Below, piece by piece: positions 14,977 to 23,003 of a stretch of 44,595 nucleotides of DNA. A program made the translations under genes and the position numbers. This DNA is from Microcaldota archaeon (GTDB lineage: Archaea; Micrarchaeota; Micrarchaeia; Micrarchaeales; CABMGC01): positions 1 to 44,595 of the forward strand of contig JAGWGI010000009.1 in NCBI GenBank assembly GCA_028867435.1, read 5' to 3'. Under the pieces are notes generated by a model. The model was not told where the DNA came from. It saw only the letters and a list, made by a program, of their open reading frames with translations, and ran no database searches. The first letter of the stretch is position 1. The number at the start of each line of letters is the position of its first letter.

Positions 14977-16486
14977 ATCAACGCCCAAAATAGGCATAAA
15001 AACATTAGGAATTGGCGTAGTAATAGGCATTGTTGTGATAATTGGAGTTTTATTATATTTAAGCTCGCATAATTCTTTAGGAACTATAAGCAATCCATAT
15101 AATAGTTCATTTGGTTATCAAGGAGCGGGTTACTACCTTTCCCACACACATAAATTTTACGCCATAAACTTGAGCAGCTTCAATCAGAACCCTTATAGTA
15201 CAAATAGCTCTTCAGCAACACAGAACGCAACAGGGTCTATAGTTCCAACAACATCAATTTATTATACAACTATACCTTATACAACAACCATGCCACAAGT
15301 AAACTATGGATGTTCTCCATTACCGTGCAGTTCTATAAAGAATGGCAACTTTACATTCGTGTTTACGCTATTGAACGGGTCAGTAGAACAGTGGCATTTT
15401 CCAATTACTACGTACAATCATTATCTATCAACCCCAAGAATAGACCCGATTATACGCTTAAATGACACCATAACTGGTAAAACAATTTATACATGGGATT
15501 ATCGTTCTTCGATAACACCAAGTTTCTTTGCGAACATTACGCCAGAACTCACTGATGGAAAGACGGCAGGGCAGTTTGTAGCCGAAGTTCAAAATTTAAA
15601 CAGTCAGTTAGTAAACTACAGTCTTATTTTCGCAAACACCTCGGTTTATCCAGCACAATTATTAGCGCAAGGCCAAGGCGATTGTAAGGATAAAGGGGTA
15701 TTAATGGCAAGCATATTAGAAGCTGGGAATCTACAAGCCAATTACGGTATGAAAATAGAGTTTGTATATGTAGATGCTGGTAACCTAACTGCTCCACATA
15801 CTGCTGATCATTTACTGTTGGATATAACTTACGCAAATGGAACAAAAGCATTTTTAGACACAACTCATGTACTTGCAACAAGCCCTTACTTTAATGGTAC
15901 TGTAGATGGATGGTATTATAATCTAACTTGTACGATGTCTGGATGTCAGACAGTACCATTATGCACAGGTTTATACTGCGATGCAGTAGGCTATGTTTCT
16001 GGTGGCAATAGTAGCTTTAATACATGTCAATCAGGTTACATAGTCGGTAGTGATAATTTATGTCATTTTCAATCTGGTGGAGTTGATTATTACTATGCGG
16101 GTGGATATAATTATACGACATTGCCAACTACAACAATTCCTTATACAACTACTATCTACCCAAGTGGTTCGGGTTCTTGTAGCAGCTTTGAGTTAACTGA
16201 GAGTTTGCCAACCACCGAAACTACTGGCACATGTACGTGGTCTGGCGGCTATCTAACCGTATCTGACAACGAAGGTCAATTTACTTACGCTATTGCAGAT
16301 ATATACAATAGTACTTCATCGTATAATGCTTATTATCTCAATAAAACAGTATCAGACAGCCCCTCTTGCCTTACCGACACGAAATCTTACTATTTCCCAG
16401 AAGGAAGCTATACAGTCTACATAAAGACAGGTGGCTATGGTACTTCTTGTTCAAACAACTATGCGTATCTAACTTTAAGTAGTTGA
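14963..16486 (+). CDS. membrane-anchored transglutaminase-like surface protein (casposon cargo)
   Basis: 507 residues. A single N-terminal hydrophobic helix (about 14-33) anchors it, with the rest predicted outside. Residues about 195-305 form a transglutaminase-like cysteine fold with Cys241 ('QGDCKDKGVLMASIL'), His283 ('ADHLLLDI') and Asp299 ('FLDTTH') in triad order. Thr/Tyr/Pro-rich linkers ('YYTTIPYTTTMP' near 100-111 and a similar stretch near 385) flank it, and a Cys-containing beta-rich C terminus follows. Potential N-glycosylation sequons are many. It overlaps cas1 by 14 bp. Substrate unknown; protease or peptide crosslinker of the cell surface are options. Confidence 0.8.
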   Translation: MAKTKSTPKIGIKTLGIGVVIGIVVIIGVLLYLSSHNSLGTISNPYNSSFGYQGAGYYLSHTHKFYAINLSSFNQNPYSTNSSSATQNATGSIVPTTSIYYTTIPYTTTMPQVNYGCSPLPCSSIKNGNFTFVFTLLNGSVEQWHFPITTYNHYLSTPRIDPIIRLNDTITGKTIYTWDYRSSITPSFFANITPELTDGKTAGQFVAEVQNLNSQLVNYSLIFANTSVYPAQLLAQGQGDCKDKGVLMASILEAGNLQANYGMKIEFVYVDAGNLTAPHTADHLLLDITYANGTKAFLDTTHVLATSPYFNGTVDGWYYNLTCTMSGCQTVPLCTGLYCDAVGYVSGGNSSFNTCQSGYIVGSDNLCHFQSGGVDYYYAGGYNYTTLPTTTIPYTTTIYPSGSGSCSSFELTESLPTTETTGTCTWSGGYLTVSDNEGQFTYAIADIYNSTSSYNAYYLNKTVSDSPSCLTDTKSYYFPEGSYTVYIKTGGYGTSCSNNYAYLTLSS

Positions 16487-16567
16487 CACATTCAAGGTCA
16501 AACAAACAGCATTAATACAACCCTCTATTTTCTCAGCCACGTTACTAGCCTCTGTCATCTCCACACT

Positions 16568-16616
16568 AAAACTATGTTAGAGAAGGGGGACATTTGTGGC
16601 TTCTATATATAACCCC
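16568..16616 (-). repeat. right terminal inverted repeat of the casposon
   Basis: 49 bp. Its reverse complement matches 8112-8160 in the outer 13 and inner 27 positions; the 9 bp between read GAAGCCACA and do not match the left end. The segment 16487-16567 between the cargo gene and this repeat holds nothing recognisable. Confidence 0.93.
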
Positions 16617-16630
16617 AGCATGCTGAACAA
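16617..16630. repeat. right target-site duplication of the casposon
   Basis: AGCATGCTGAACAA, identical to 8098-8111. Removing the element and one copy restores a continuous tRNA-Glu 3' flank reading GGGAGCATGCTGAACAATGAC. Confidence 0.92.
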
Positions 16631-16693
16631 TGACTAAACCTTTAAGTGTGGATAATGATATAAATCCGCAAGCACACAATATTCTTGTATAAT

Positions 16694-16882
16694 ATGCCAT
16701 TGCCAAGCTGCCCGATAGTGCTTAAAGGGAAAGACGCAGAGAAATTCGACAGGTATAATTCCAGGCCCGCCACATCCTCAGAGCTCAAATATGTAAAAGA
16801 CGCCGACAAATTTTATGCCTCGCATGCATTAACGGATGACTGCCCTAGTAATCTTCGGGCATTGCCTCCAAAAAGGAAGTAA
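16694..16882 (+). CDS. small conserved-looking protein, 62 aa
   Basis: An ATG frame with TATA-like GATATAAAT at about 16659-16667, giving a near-leaderless transcript. The product begins MPLPSCPIVLKGKDAEKFDR and is hydrophilic with two cysteines (residues 6 and about 51). No family recognised. It is the first host gene to the right of the casposon, and its promoter lies wholly outside the element. An upstream TTG adds three residues but is less likely. Confidence 0.5.
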   Translation: MPLPSCPIVLKGKDAEKFDRYNSRPATSSELKYVKDADKFYASHALTDDCPSNLRALPPKRK

Positions 16883-16985
16883 GTGTTGGGTCCCGGATCC
16901 CTCCCTCATATCTATTATCTCCCTTTTAGTCAAGTTAATGCAGCAGGTTAAGCGCAGTATAAAACCCACATTTGGGGTAAATGGC

Positions 16986-17657
16986 ATGAAACAAAAAATA
17001 AAGCTCCTCGCAACCGATTTCGACGGTACGCTTGCGATTTATGATTCCTATCGGCAGTCCGCCTGGAATGCCATAGCCGAAGCTCTAGGTATGCGCGAAG
17101 AGGACGAGAAGCTGCACGATGCGTATCACAAGGGAGAGTTCGACATAGTAAAATGGGGGGAGCTGACAATAGAGCTTTACAGGCAGCGCGGCCTCACAAA
17201 AGACAAGATGGCTCAGATCCTCTCAGAGAGGATGCATCCATCCCCAGGCGCGCAAATGCTGTTCAAGAACGCAAAGGATCTGGGGCTGCACACCGCCATA
17301 ATCTCCGGCGGGCTGCAGAACGTCTATGAACTATTCACAAAGAAACTAGAAATAACCCCAGACTACTCTTTCTTCGCCCACAAATTCCTTTTCGATACAA
17401 ATGGCCTAGTGACAAAAAGCTCTCTAACTAACAACGACTACCATGGAAAGGTAAAGGTTCTGGAAGGACTGTGCGACAAACTCGGGGTAGGCTATGAAGA
17501 GTGTGCTTTTGTGGGCGATGCCATAAACGACATCCCACTCTTCAAGGTCGTGGGATTGCCGATTGCAATCAATGCAGTAAACGACGATGTAAAAAGCGCA
17601 GCTAAAATAGTCCTTAAAACCCCAGACCTCGGCAAAGTGCTCGAATTACTGCGATAA
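16986..17657 (+). CDS. HAD-superfamily phosphatase (phosphoserine phosphatase-like)
   Basis: 223 residues. Motif I 'LLATDFDGTL' gives the nucleophile Asp11 and Asp13. Motif II is the Ser of 'AIISGGLQ', motif III a Lys in 'NNDYHGKVKV', and motif IV 'FVGDAINDIPL'. A helical cap lies between motifs I and II, as in SerB-type enzymes, but the substrate cannot be fixed from sequence. The ATG at 16986 is used because AGTATAAAAC lies about 30 nt upstream; the frame is open for another 50 codons but without coding character. Confidence 0.85.
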   Translation: MKQKIKLLATDFDGTLAIYDSYRQSAWNAIAEALGMREEDEKLHDAYHKGEFDIVKWGELTIELYRQRGLTKDKMAQILSERMHPSPGAQMLFKNAKDLGLHTAIISGGLQNVYELFTKKLEITPDYSFFAHKFLFDTNGLVTKSSLTNNDYHGKVKVLEGLCDKLGVGYEECAFVGDAINDIPLFKVVGLPIAINAVNDDVKSAAKIVLKTPDLGKVLELLR

Positions 17658-17752
17658 ATCGAGAAGGAAAAAGAAACAATCGATGAGCAAAGGCATTTAA
17701 AGATGCCAGTTGTAGTAAGCTCATAAATATTTTTTAAGAATAAGGCGACAAA

Positions 17753-18391
17753 ATGAATCTTTTTCATCGACCCAGTCCCGAGAAGAACAAGAATACCGCC
17801 GCAACCGTCCATGAACCGCCAGAAATAAAACTGCGCCCTACGCCGCAAGGGCTGGCGCAAATAAGGGAGCGAAGAGATAATGAATCCTTAATGAAATTCA
17901 TCGCCACCCAGAACCATGTAGACGATTATAGGGAACTAGCAGTCCAGTACATCCATGACCAAGAGGCACTCGTCAGAATCTTCAAGAACGACCCGCATCC
18001 AATAGTCCAGGAAAACGTGATATACAATATAAATCAAATTGACCTCCTGAAGGATTTGAAGCAATTTTCAAAGAGCCCCAGAGTCACCACAAGGATTAAC
18101 GAAAAAATCCAGAAGCTGCAAAACGAAGCGGATCAGAAGATTTCGGAGGCGCTGAATGCTTTCAAGGAAGAGGCCACCAAGGATACGCCGCGATGGCATG
18201 TGCAGCAGGAAATGATAGGGGTAGTGATGAGCGCTGCAACCAGCTCAGACCAAAAATTCAAGATACTGCACGAACTTACTGACATAACAAGGCGGATGAA
18301 CGACCCGCACAAAAACCTTCTGCTGCTTGAGATAGAGAGAAGGCTTGAGATGTCACCTGAAGTACAGACTTTCAAAAGCCTGGAAAAATGA
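17753..18391 (+). CDS. hypothetical helical protein, 212 aa
   Basis: Soluble and nearly all helical, with short repeat-like units in the first half ('YRELAVQYIHDQEALVRIFKN', 'PHPIVQENVIYNI') that resemble HEAT-type helical pairs, then a coiled-coil-like stretch near 110-140. No catalytic motif or membrane segment. A TATA-like AAATATTTTTTAAG lies about 20-30 nt before the ATG. It converges on the membrane protein at 18392, with directly abutting stop codons. Family not recognised. Confidence 0.65.
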   Translation: MNLFHRPSPEKNKNTAATVHEPPEIKLRPTPQGLAQIRERRDNESLMKFIATQNHVDDYRELAVQYIHDQEALVRIFKNDPHPIVQENVIYNINQIDLLKDLKQFSKSPRVTTRINEKIQKLQNEADQKISEALNAFKEEATKDTPRWHVQQEMIGVVMSAATSSDQKFKILHELTDITRRMNDPHKNLLLLEIERRLEMSPEVQTFKSLEK

Positions 18392-19099
18392 CTACTTTAT
18401 CCTGTAGGCCTTCCTGAACTCAGGGAGGAACTCCCCAGACGCCCTGTAGAGTATCAAAACACCAGTCATGGCAAACACGATGACTATCGCAGTAGTGGAT
18501 ACTATCAGCGATAGCGCGTTGAATAGCGGAGGATTCGAATAGCTCATCTGCCCAATAGTGAAAACCCCAATTATAAAGACCGCCCACAAGAAGAATGCAG
18601 CAGCACCCACCTCAACATACCCATGCCCGAAAACCAGCGCAAGCGCAAGGTAAACAAGCAGCATTATGCCCCCGAGACTGAAAAGTATTATGAGCGTGGC
18701 TTGCTGCGGGAAGAGGGTAGCAGGCAAAGAAAAAAGCACCGCCCCTGCCACTATGGCAATCAGAAATATTCCGATGTTTTTCGAATGCCTTGAATGCTCA
18801 AGCTTATTCATAAGCAGCGTGGTCTGCCTGTGCTTTATCACAATGCTTCCGATTATCATGGCTGCAAGCAGCGCAAATATGATCCCCCACATTATCAGCA
18901 CGTTGTCAAGCGCCCCGACAAACCCCCTGTCCAGCAAAGTTGTGAAAATGAATCCTATGCTGTAGAGCACGCTGAACATCACCATGAGCATCCCAAGGGT
19001 ACGCATGTTCTGTACCATCCAGAACTTTCTTACGTGCTCCCGCGCATACTTCAAATAAACACCAAACATATTCCGAATATGCCTTATAAAAACCTTCAT
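18392..19099 (-). CDS. hypothetical multi-pass membrane protein
   Basis: 235 residues with six to seven hydrophobic helices, a basic N-terminal cytoplasmic segment of about 30 residues, and no catalytic signature that I recognise. It overlaps the prepilin peptidase gene by 4 bp and is therefore translationally coupled to it. This could place it in type IV pilus or archaellum assembly or membrane protein processing, but that is inference from position only. Confidence 0.65.
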   Translation of the reverse strand: MKVFIRHIRNMFGVYLKYAREHVRKFWMVQNMRTLGMLMVMFSVLYSIGFIFTTLLDRGFVGALDNVLIMWGIIFALLAAMIIGSIVIKHRQTTLLMNKLEHSRHSKNIGIFLIAIVAGAVLFSLPATLFPQQATLIILFSLGGIMLLVYLALALVFGHGYVEVGAAAFFLWAVFIIGVFTIGQMSYSNPPLFNALSLIVSTTAIVIVFAMTGVLILYRASGEFLPEFRKAYRIK

Positions 19100-19980
19100 A
19101 TGACGTAAAGAAGCAGGTTTCCGAAAAGCAGGGCCGCAACGACTCCTATCAGCGTCGGGAATGCGAGCGGCACCGCATTCTTGTATACCGGGATTCTCCT
19201 CTTTATTCTAGACAGTTTCCCTATCAGCTTCTCGGTAGCCAGCTTCCCAAAGTCTTTGCTCTTTCCCCTAAAGAACTCCAAGTCAGCCTTGCTCATCATC
19301 TCTATAGCAATTATGTCACCGTCATCAAGCTGTTTTGGGTATACTCTCTCGACCATCATGCGCATTATGCTGTCCTCGTATATTACCATTGCCGCCGATG
19401 CAGCGGCAATCACGCTAAGCATGCCCAGCACCACCGGTCTGAATCCAAAGGCCAGTGTAACGAAGAGAAAGAGCACAGCATAAGCCACAACAAGCGTGGC
19501 AGCCTTGACTATCTGGTTCACACCCACCTTCTTGGGCAGCTTTTCCTTCATCCTGAAAATATAATAGAGAGGCACCAGCACTATGGTGGTTATCCCTGTA
19601 GAGACGAATACCGAGAGCATGAACGGCAGGGAGAACTGGGTAGTCTGCAAAAGAAGCGGGACCCCCTGGATCGGCATCATCAGCGATATCGCCACAAACT
19701 CGAATCCGTCGCCAAGCCCAAGCTGTCCACCTTTGTAGAGCAGGTATGATGCAGCGCCTATCACAATTGCAATAAGTGCACTGTAGATTATCGTAGGAAA
19801 TCCCAGCGTAAGCGTGAACACAACCCCGATGCCAACGCTCAGGTATGCGAGTACATCGGGTATGTCCCGTTTGTTGAATACATCGTAGAGGGCATACACC
19901 AGCGCCATTATCACCAGAATAGCTACCCTCAGGATCTCTATCCATTCTGACGACGTAGTTGCGACGATATCAAAGGCCAC
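19096..19980 (-). CDS. type IV prepilin/preflagellin peptidase, A24 family
   Basis: Membrane aspartyl protease that trims class III signal peptides of archaeal pilins and archaellins. 294 residues, multi-pass. The two catalytic aspartates are visible: Asp33 in 'ALYDVFNKRDIPD' and Asp91 in the GLGD motif (88-91). A soluble segment near 205-265 ('YPKQLDDGDIIAIEMMSK') interrupts the membrane helices. The following membrane-protein gene overlaps by 4 bp. No pilin genes are seen next to it, although several exported proteins occur elsewhere in the window. Confidence 0.85.
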   Translation of the reverse strand: MAFDIVATTSSEWIEILRVAILVIMALVYALYDVFNKRDIPDVLAYLSVGIGVVFTLTLGFPTIIYSALIAIVIGAASYLLYKGGQLGLGDGFEFVAISLMMPIQGVPLLLQTTQFSLPFMLSVFVSTGITTIVLVPLYYIFRMKEKLPKKVGVNQIVKAATLVVAYAVLFLFVTLAFGFRPVVLGMLSVIAAASAAMVIYEDSIMRMMVERVYPKQLDDGDIIAIEMMSKADLEFFRGKSKDFGKLATEKLIGKLSRIKRRIPVYKNAVPLAFPTLIGVVAALLFGNLLLYVI

Positions 19981-20052
19981 GGGTTCACGCGTTAAGGAAT
20001 TTGGAGAAAAGATTTAAATACCATGAAGTGTACAATAGCTTTTAGTGTGACC

Positions 20053-20166
20053 ATGCAGCAAAGAATCTGGCAGCTTGTTAGCCTGTGCAGGACCTTTGTT
20101 AGCATCGCCCACTCAGACATCTACTTTATCGTAGGCAATATGAAGTTATTGCCTGCTTCTGCGTAA
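20053..20166 (+). CDS. possible 37-aa leader ORF upstream of a winged-helix gene
   Basis: A TATA-like GATTTAAATA at about 20011-20020 predicts transcription from about 20040-20045, just before an ATG opening a 37-codon frame that begins MQQRIWQLVSLCRTFVSIAH. The last third contains AGGCAATA...TATTGCCT, a perfect 8-bp hairpin. The next gene starts 33 nt later. It could be a small protein, a regulatory leader or a small RNA; only position and the open frame support it. Confidence 0.3.
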   Translation: MQQRIWQLVSLCRTFVSIAHSDIYFIVGNMKLLPASA

Positions 20167-20198
20167 TAGGGTTCGGAACTTCAACTTGGTGGTGCCCT

Positions 20199-20558
20199 AT
20201 GCGTGGAATATATAGAGAGTATATCAAAAATTCAATCAAACCCATAGTCAAAACCAGAAAGGAACAGATAATAATTGCCGAGATCGGGTTCGACGAGATA
20301 TCCACAGCTACAAGTTTCGTCGAGTATGTGTACGATAAGTACGGCTTCTCGCGAAGCTGCATCTGGTATAACCTAAAGAAGCTTAAGAAGAGAGGAGTGG
20401 TGGATTTTGCAGAGAAATGCGAGTCGGAGGCAAACAAGCCTCTGTATCTGACCAAGGAAGGGGTGGGTACTCTGAGGAGCGTTCTGGTACAGAACGCAGC
20501 TTCGGTGCGAGTAGCGCCGAAGCCCACCTCAGGGTTTGGCGCCATCAGCCCGTACTAG
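20199..20558 (+). CDS. winged-helix transcriptional regulator (PadR-like)
   Basis: 119 residues. A helix-turn-helix core, 'STATSFVEYVYDKYGFSRSCIWYNLKKLKKRGVVDF' (within about residues 30-68), is followed by the wing 'NKPLYLTKEGVGTLRS'. The closest general match is the PadR/MarR type of DNA-binding domain without a separate ligand domain. GGTGG lies 6-10 nt before the ATG. It shares a probable leader with the small frame at 20053-20166. Target genes unknown. Confidence 0.7.
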   Translation: MRGIYREYIKNSIKPIVKTRKEQIIIAEIGFDEISTATSFVEYVYDKYGFSRSCIWYNLKKLKKRGVVDFAEKCESEANKPLYLTKEGVGTLRSVLVQNAASVRVAPKPTSGFGAISPY

Positions 20559-20607
20559 CACGCCAGCCACGGATAGATTTTTAAGCGCAAGCATCGTAGT
20601 AAATTAG

Positions 20608-20862
20608 ATGACTATGGCAAAGAAAAATAGCAAAAGCATTTCACAGGACATAGAAGATGACGCTCAAAGCATCAAGGCTCAGGCGAAGAAGGCAGTGAGT
20701 GACAAAGCCTCAAGGAACATAGTCGCAGCGCTTGCCGTACTGATAGGTATACTGCTTATCCTCTTCAACCTCCCTGGCATAGTGATGGCCCTGGCTGGAC
20801 TGGTACTTATATATCTGGGGATGAAGCTCTTCGGATACAGCATACCGATGCCAAAGGTGTAA
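20608..20862 (+). CDS. small membrane protein, 84 aa
   Basis: A charged, helical N-terminal 35 residues precede a long hydrophobic stretch (about 39-78) that could form two short membrane helices separated by 'NLPG'. It ends GYSIPMPKV. A TATA-like GATTTTTAAGCG lies about 30 nt upstream of the ATG (an alternative ATG is at codon 3). It converges with the alkyltransferase gene with abutting stops. Unknown function. Confidence 0.6.
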   Translation: MTMAKKNSKSISQDIEDDAQSIKAQAKKAVSDKASRNIVAALAVLIGILLILFNLPGIVMALAGLVLIYLGMKLFGYSIPMPKV

Positions 20863-21168
20863 TCAGAGCTTTGTGCCTTCTGCGGCGAGCAGAAGCCTCT
20901 TTGCCCAGGTCCCATAAGCGTAGCCTCCCAACTTGCAATTCGATGCCACAACCCTATGGCACGGAATCAGCAGTGGAAGCGGGTTCTTGTTCATGATGTT
21001 GCCAACAGCCCTAAAGGCGCGTGGCCTGCCGCTTTTTGAGGCAAGCTCCTTGTAGGAAACAGTGGTGCCTCTCTTGATATCAAAAGTGTTCAGCAGCACC
21101 AGCCTTTCGAATTCGGTAAAGCCGTAAAACCAGAGTGCCAGTTCCACCATCCTTCGCAAGAGTCCCAT
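20863..21168 (-). CDS. ogt: O6-alkylguanine-DNA alkyltransferase domain protein
   Basis: 101 residues covering the DNA-binding/active-site half of MGMT. The acceptor cysteine is Cys70 in 'IPCHRVV', preceded by 'RAVGNIMNKNPLPLL', with 'YKELASKSGRPRA' supplying the recognition helix region. The N-terminal half of full Ogt/Ada-C is absent, so it resembles the short forms seen in reduced archaea and alkyltransferase-like proteins; unlike the latter it keeps Cys. It probably repairs O6-alkylguanine by transferring the alkyl group to Cys70. Confidence 0.88.
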   Translation of the reverse strand: MGLLRRMVELALWFYGFTEFERLVLLNTFDIKRGTTVSYKELASKSGRPRAFRAVGNIMNKNPLPLLIPCHRVVASNCKLGGYAYGTWAKRLLLAAEGTKL

Positions 21169-21217
21169 AATCCTATTTTAACGCAAGGGTTTTAATTCTC
21201 AGGTGCTCAGTTCTAGC

Positions 21218-22132
21218 ATGCCAAGGCAGCAGTACATCTGGTATAACGGGAAGTTCAGGAAATTCGATGATGTGAAGGTGCACATATTCACCAACACCAT
21301 ACAGTACGGCACTGGTATCTTCGAGGGCCTGAGGAGCTACCCTACAACCGACAATAACATTGCGATATTCAGGCTGCACGACCACGTCGAGAGGTTTTTC
21401 AGGAGCGCCCAGATCTACATGTTCCAAATACCATTCACAAGTCAGCAGGTCGAGAATGCAATCATCGAGACTGTCAAGAAGAACAAACTGGAGCACGCAT
21501 ACATCAGGCCATTCGCATTCTTTGAGCATAAGGGAATCAGCCTCAACCTTCTCGGCAAGCAGATGAGCGTATCGATAACTACGGTGCCTTTTGGCAATTA
21601 TTTTGCAAACAAGGAGAAAGGGATACGTTGCAAGATATCATCCTGGCAGAGGATTAACTCTGCGATACTTCCGCCGCAGGCAAAGGCGTCCGGCAACTAT
21701 CTGGGATCAGTCCTATCGGTGGCAGACGCCAAGCTCTCCGGTTATGACGAAGCGATCTTAGTTTCCGATGACGGCTATGTCGCAGAGGGAACGGGGGAGA
21801 ACATCTTCCTGGTCAGCTCCAACAGGTTGATTACGCCCTCACCAGAGGCGGACATACTTCTTGGTATAACCAGGGATTCCCTGATAAAGATTGCTACGAG
21901 CATGGGCTTTGTAGTCGAGCAGAGGAACGTGCATAGAGAGGAGCTCTACACAGCTGATGAGGTCTTCTTCACAGGAACGGCAGCAGAGATAACCCCGATA
22001 ATCTCAATCGATTCCAGGCCCGTAGGCAAGGGCAAGCCAGGTCCTATAACAAAACTTCTCGCAGAAAGGCTCTCCCATATCGCCTCAGGAGCAGATAGTA
22101 AGTACGCTCAGTGGCTTACAAGGATATATTAG
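21218..22132 (+). CDS. ilvE: branched-chain amino acid aminotransferase
   Basis: Fold-type IV PLP enzyme interconverting branched-chain amino acids and their 2-oxo acids using glutamate/2-oxoglutarate. 304 residues from the ATG at 21218, chosen over a GTG 15 nt earlier because a TATA-like GGTTTTAATTC about 25 nt upstream predicts a leaderless transcript. Motifs: 'YGTGIFEGLRSY', the PLP lysine in 'PPQAKASGNYLGS' (Lys156), 'DEAILVSDDGYVAEGTGENIF', and 'FFTGTAAEITPI'. A small membrane-protein gene follows 7 nt downstream. The rest of the branched-chain pathway is not in this window. Confidence 0.93.
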   Translation: MPRQQYIWYNGKFRKFDDVKVHIFTNTIQYGTGIFEGLRSYPTTDNNIAIFRLHDHVERFFRSAQIYMFQIPFTSQQVENAIIETVKKNKLEHAYIRPFAFFEHKGISLNLLGKQMSVSITTVPFGNYFANKEKGIRCKISSWQRINSAILPPQAKASGNYLGSVLSVADAKLSGYDEAILVSDDGYVAEGTGENIFLVSSNRLITPSPEADILLGITRDSLIKIATSMGFVVEQRNVHREELYTADEVFFTGTAAEITPIISIDSRPVGKGKPGPITKLLAERLSHIASGADSKYAQWLTRIY

Positions 22133-22139
22133 TGATGAG

Positions 22140-22361
22140 ATGGATGCACAAACAAGAGAGTGGGTAGAAATAATTGTGTGGCTTCTATTCCCCGTAGTGT
22201 TCTTTTTGGCACTTGCACTGACAGAATATGTGCAGTTAAGGTATCTCGCAGCAGCAATATTCGTGCTTCTTGCGCTGTTTTTTGTCGTCAGGCGTGCAAT
22301 AATCACAGCTCAGGAGATGAAGCCCATAGTAGAGGCGGGCAAGAGGCTGCACAATGGCTAG
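22140..22361 (+). CDS. small two-helix membrane protein
   Basis: 73 residues with two adjacent hydrophobic helices (about 11-29 and 33-50) and a short basic/charged tail. GTGATGAG directly before the ATG acts as ribosome site. It follows ilvE by 7 nt and ends overlapping the stop of the convergent pth2 by 4 bp. Unknown function. Confidence 0.55.
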   Translation: MDAQTREWVEIIVWLLFPVVFFLALALTEYVQLRYLAAAIFVLLALFFVVRRAIITAQEMKPIVEAGKRLHNG

Positions 22362-22738
22362 AGCAGCTTGAGTGCAGCAGTGAATTTGTCTATCTCCTCG
22401 CTCTTCCATGGCCCTATCCCTAAGGCCGTCTTGGTTCCCGAGGGCAGCTGCGTGAGTCCGGCATCCGATATGAGCGCCGATGGGATTCCCTTGTACTTGA
22501 AAGCAGCAAGAAGCTTTTCTAAGATTTCAACATTGTCCGTCTTCAGCACAATCTTCTTCTGTCCAGAATCCAGCCAGTTGTCAACAATCTTTTTGTTTAT
22601 GCCAACTGCTTCCATGTAGCTGGAAAGGGAAGCATGCGCCACCTGTGCGGCAAGTTTCCCCTTCCCCATCTCTATGTCGGTGCGCACAACTATGACCTGC
22701 TTTATCTCGTCGTTTTTGAACGCGGCCATAAAGCTCAT
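22358..22738 (-). CDS. pth2: peptidyl-tRNA hydrolase, archaeal/eukaryotic type
   Basis: Releases tRNA from prematurely dropped peptidyl-tRNA. 126 residues. Family signatures: 'QVIVVRTDIEMGKGKLAAQVAHASL' at the N terminus (the conserved GKxxAQxxHA helix), 'KIVLKTDNVEILEKLLAA', and the C-terminal 'DAGLTQLPSGTKTALGIGP' loop. The first Met or Met4 could be the start. It is convergent with the small membrane protein. Confidence 0.95.
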   Translation of the reverse strand: MSFMAAFKNDEIKQVIVVRTDIEMGKGKLAAQVAHASLSSYMEAVGINKKIVDNWLDSGQKKIVLKTDNVEILEKLLAAFKYKGIPSALISDAGLTQLPSGTKTALGIGPWKSEEIDKFTAALKLL

Positions 22739-22829
22739 TCGAAACCAATCCTTTTAATCCCTGCCTTTCGGGATTAAACGAAATGTCAACAAGGCTTATA
22801 ATCTACAGAGGAATTTACTTTCCGATTAT

Positions 22830-22958
22830 ATGGAGGCACACAAATACAACCACGAGCTTCTGGAGCTGTTCAGAGACGACTCTTTGGAGATAAAGCGCGC
22901 AGCCCAGCAGCCAAAGATCATGCCTTCGTCCCTCAAGCCTAGGAAATCGGCCCGCTGA
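22830..22958 (+). CDS. small protein, 42 aa
   Basis: An ATG frame starting MEAHKYNHELLELFRDDSLE and ending in a basic 'SSLKPRKSAR'. TATA-like GGCTTATAATC at about 22793-22803 lies 27-37 nt before the ATG, as expected for a leaderless archaeal transcript, and the codon choice resembles neighbouring genes. It fills the gap between pth2 and priS. No family recognised. Confidence 0.5.
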   Translation: MEAHKYNHELLELFRDDSLEIKRAAQQPKIMPSSLKPRKSAR

Positions 22959-23003
22959 CACTCAGCATTTTATATCTAGGAACCGTATTCCTATTGTGGT
23001 GGA

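Larger units (their letters stand above)
8112..16616. mobile_element. casposon (Cas1-encoding self-replicating transposon), 8,505 bp
   Basis: The element is bounded by 49-bp terminal inverted repeats and a 14-bp target duplication at the 3' end of tRNA-Glu. It encodes a Cas1 homologue with a C-terminal HTH, a family B DNA polymerase, an HNH nuclease, HTH and zinc proteins, and one surface-protein cargo gene. That set matches casposons, in which Cas1 acts as the integrase (casposase) and the element carries its own polymerase. Seven reading frames run leftwards and three rightwards from a shared promoter region near 12,580; most neighbours overlap by 4 bp. No CRISPR array, Cas2 or tyrosine recombinase is present. 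The polymerase resembles the protein-primed group found in family 1 casposons. Both ends, the duplication and the main genes look intact, but the HNH gene is split by a frameshift. Confidence 0.93.

Noticed and set aside
16487-16567. 27-codon frame on the minus strand between the cargo gene and the right repeat
   Set aside because: It starts with ATG near 16551 but is very short, overlaps the end of the cargo gene and has no conserved feature.
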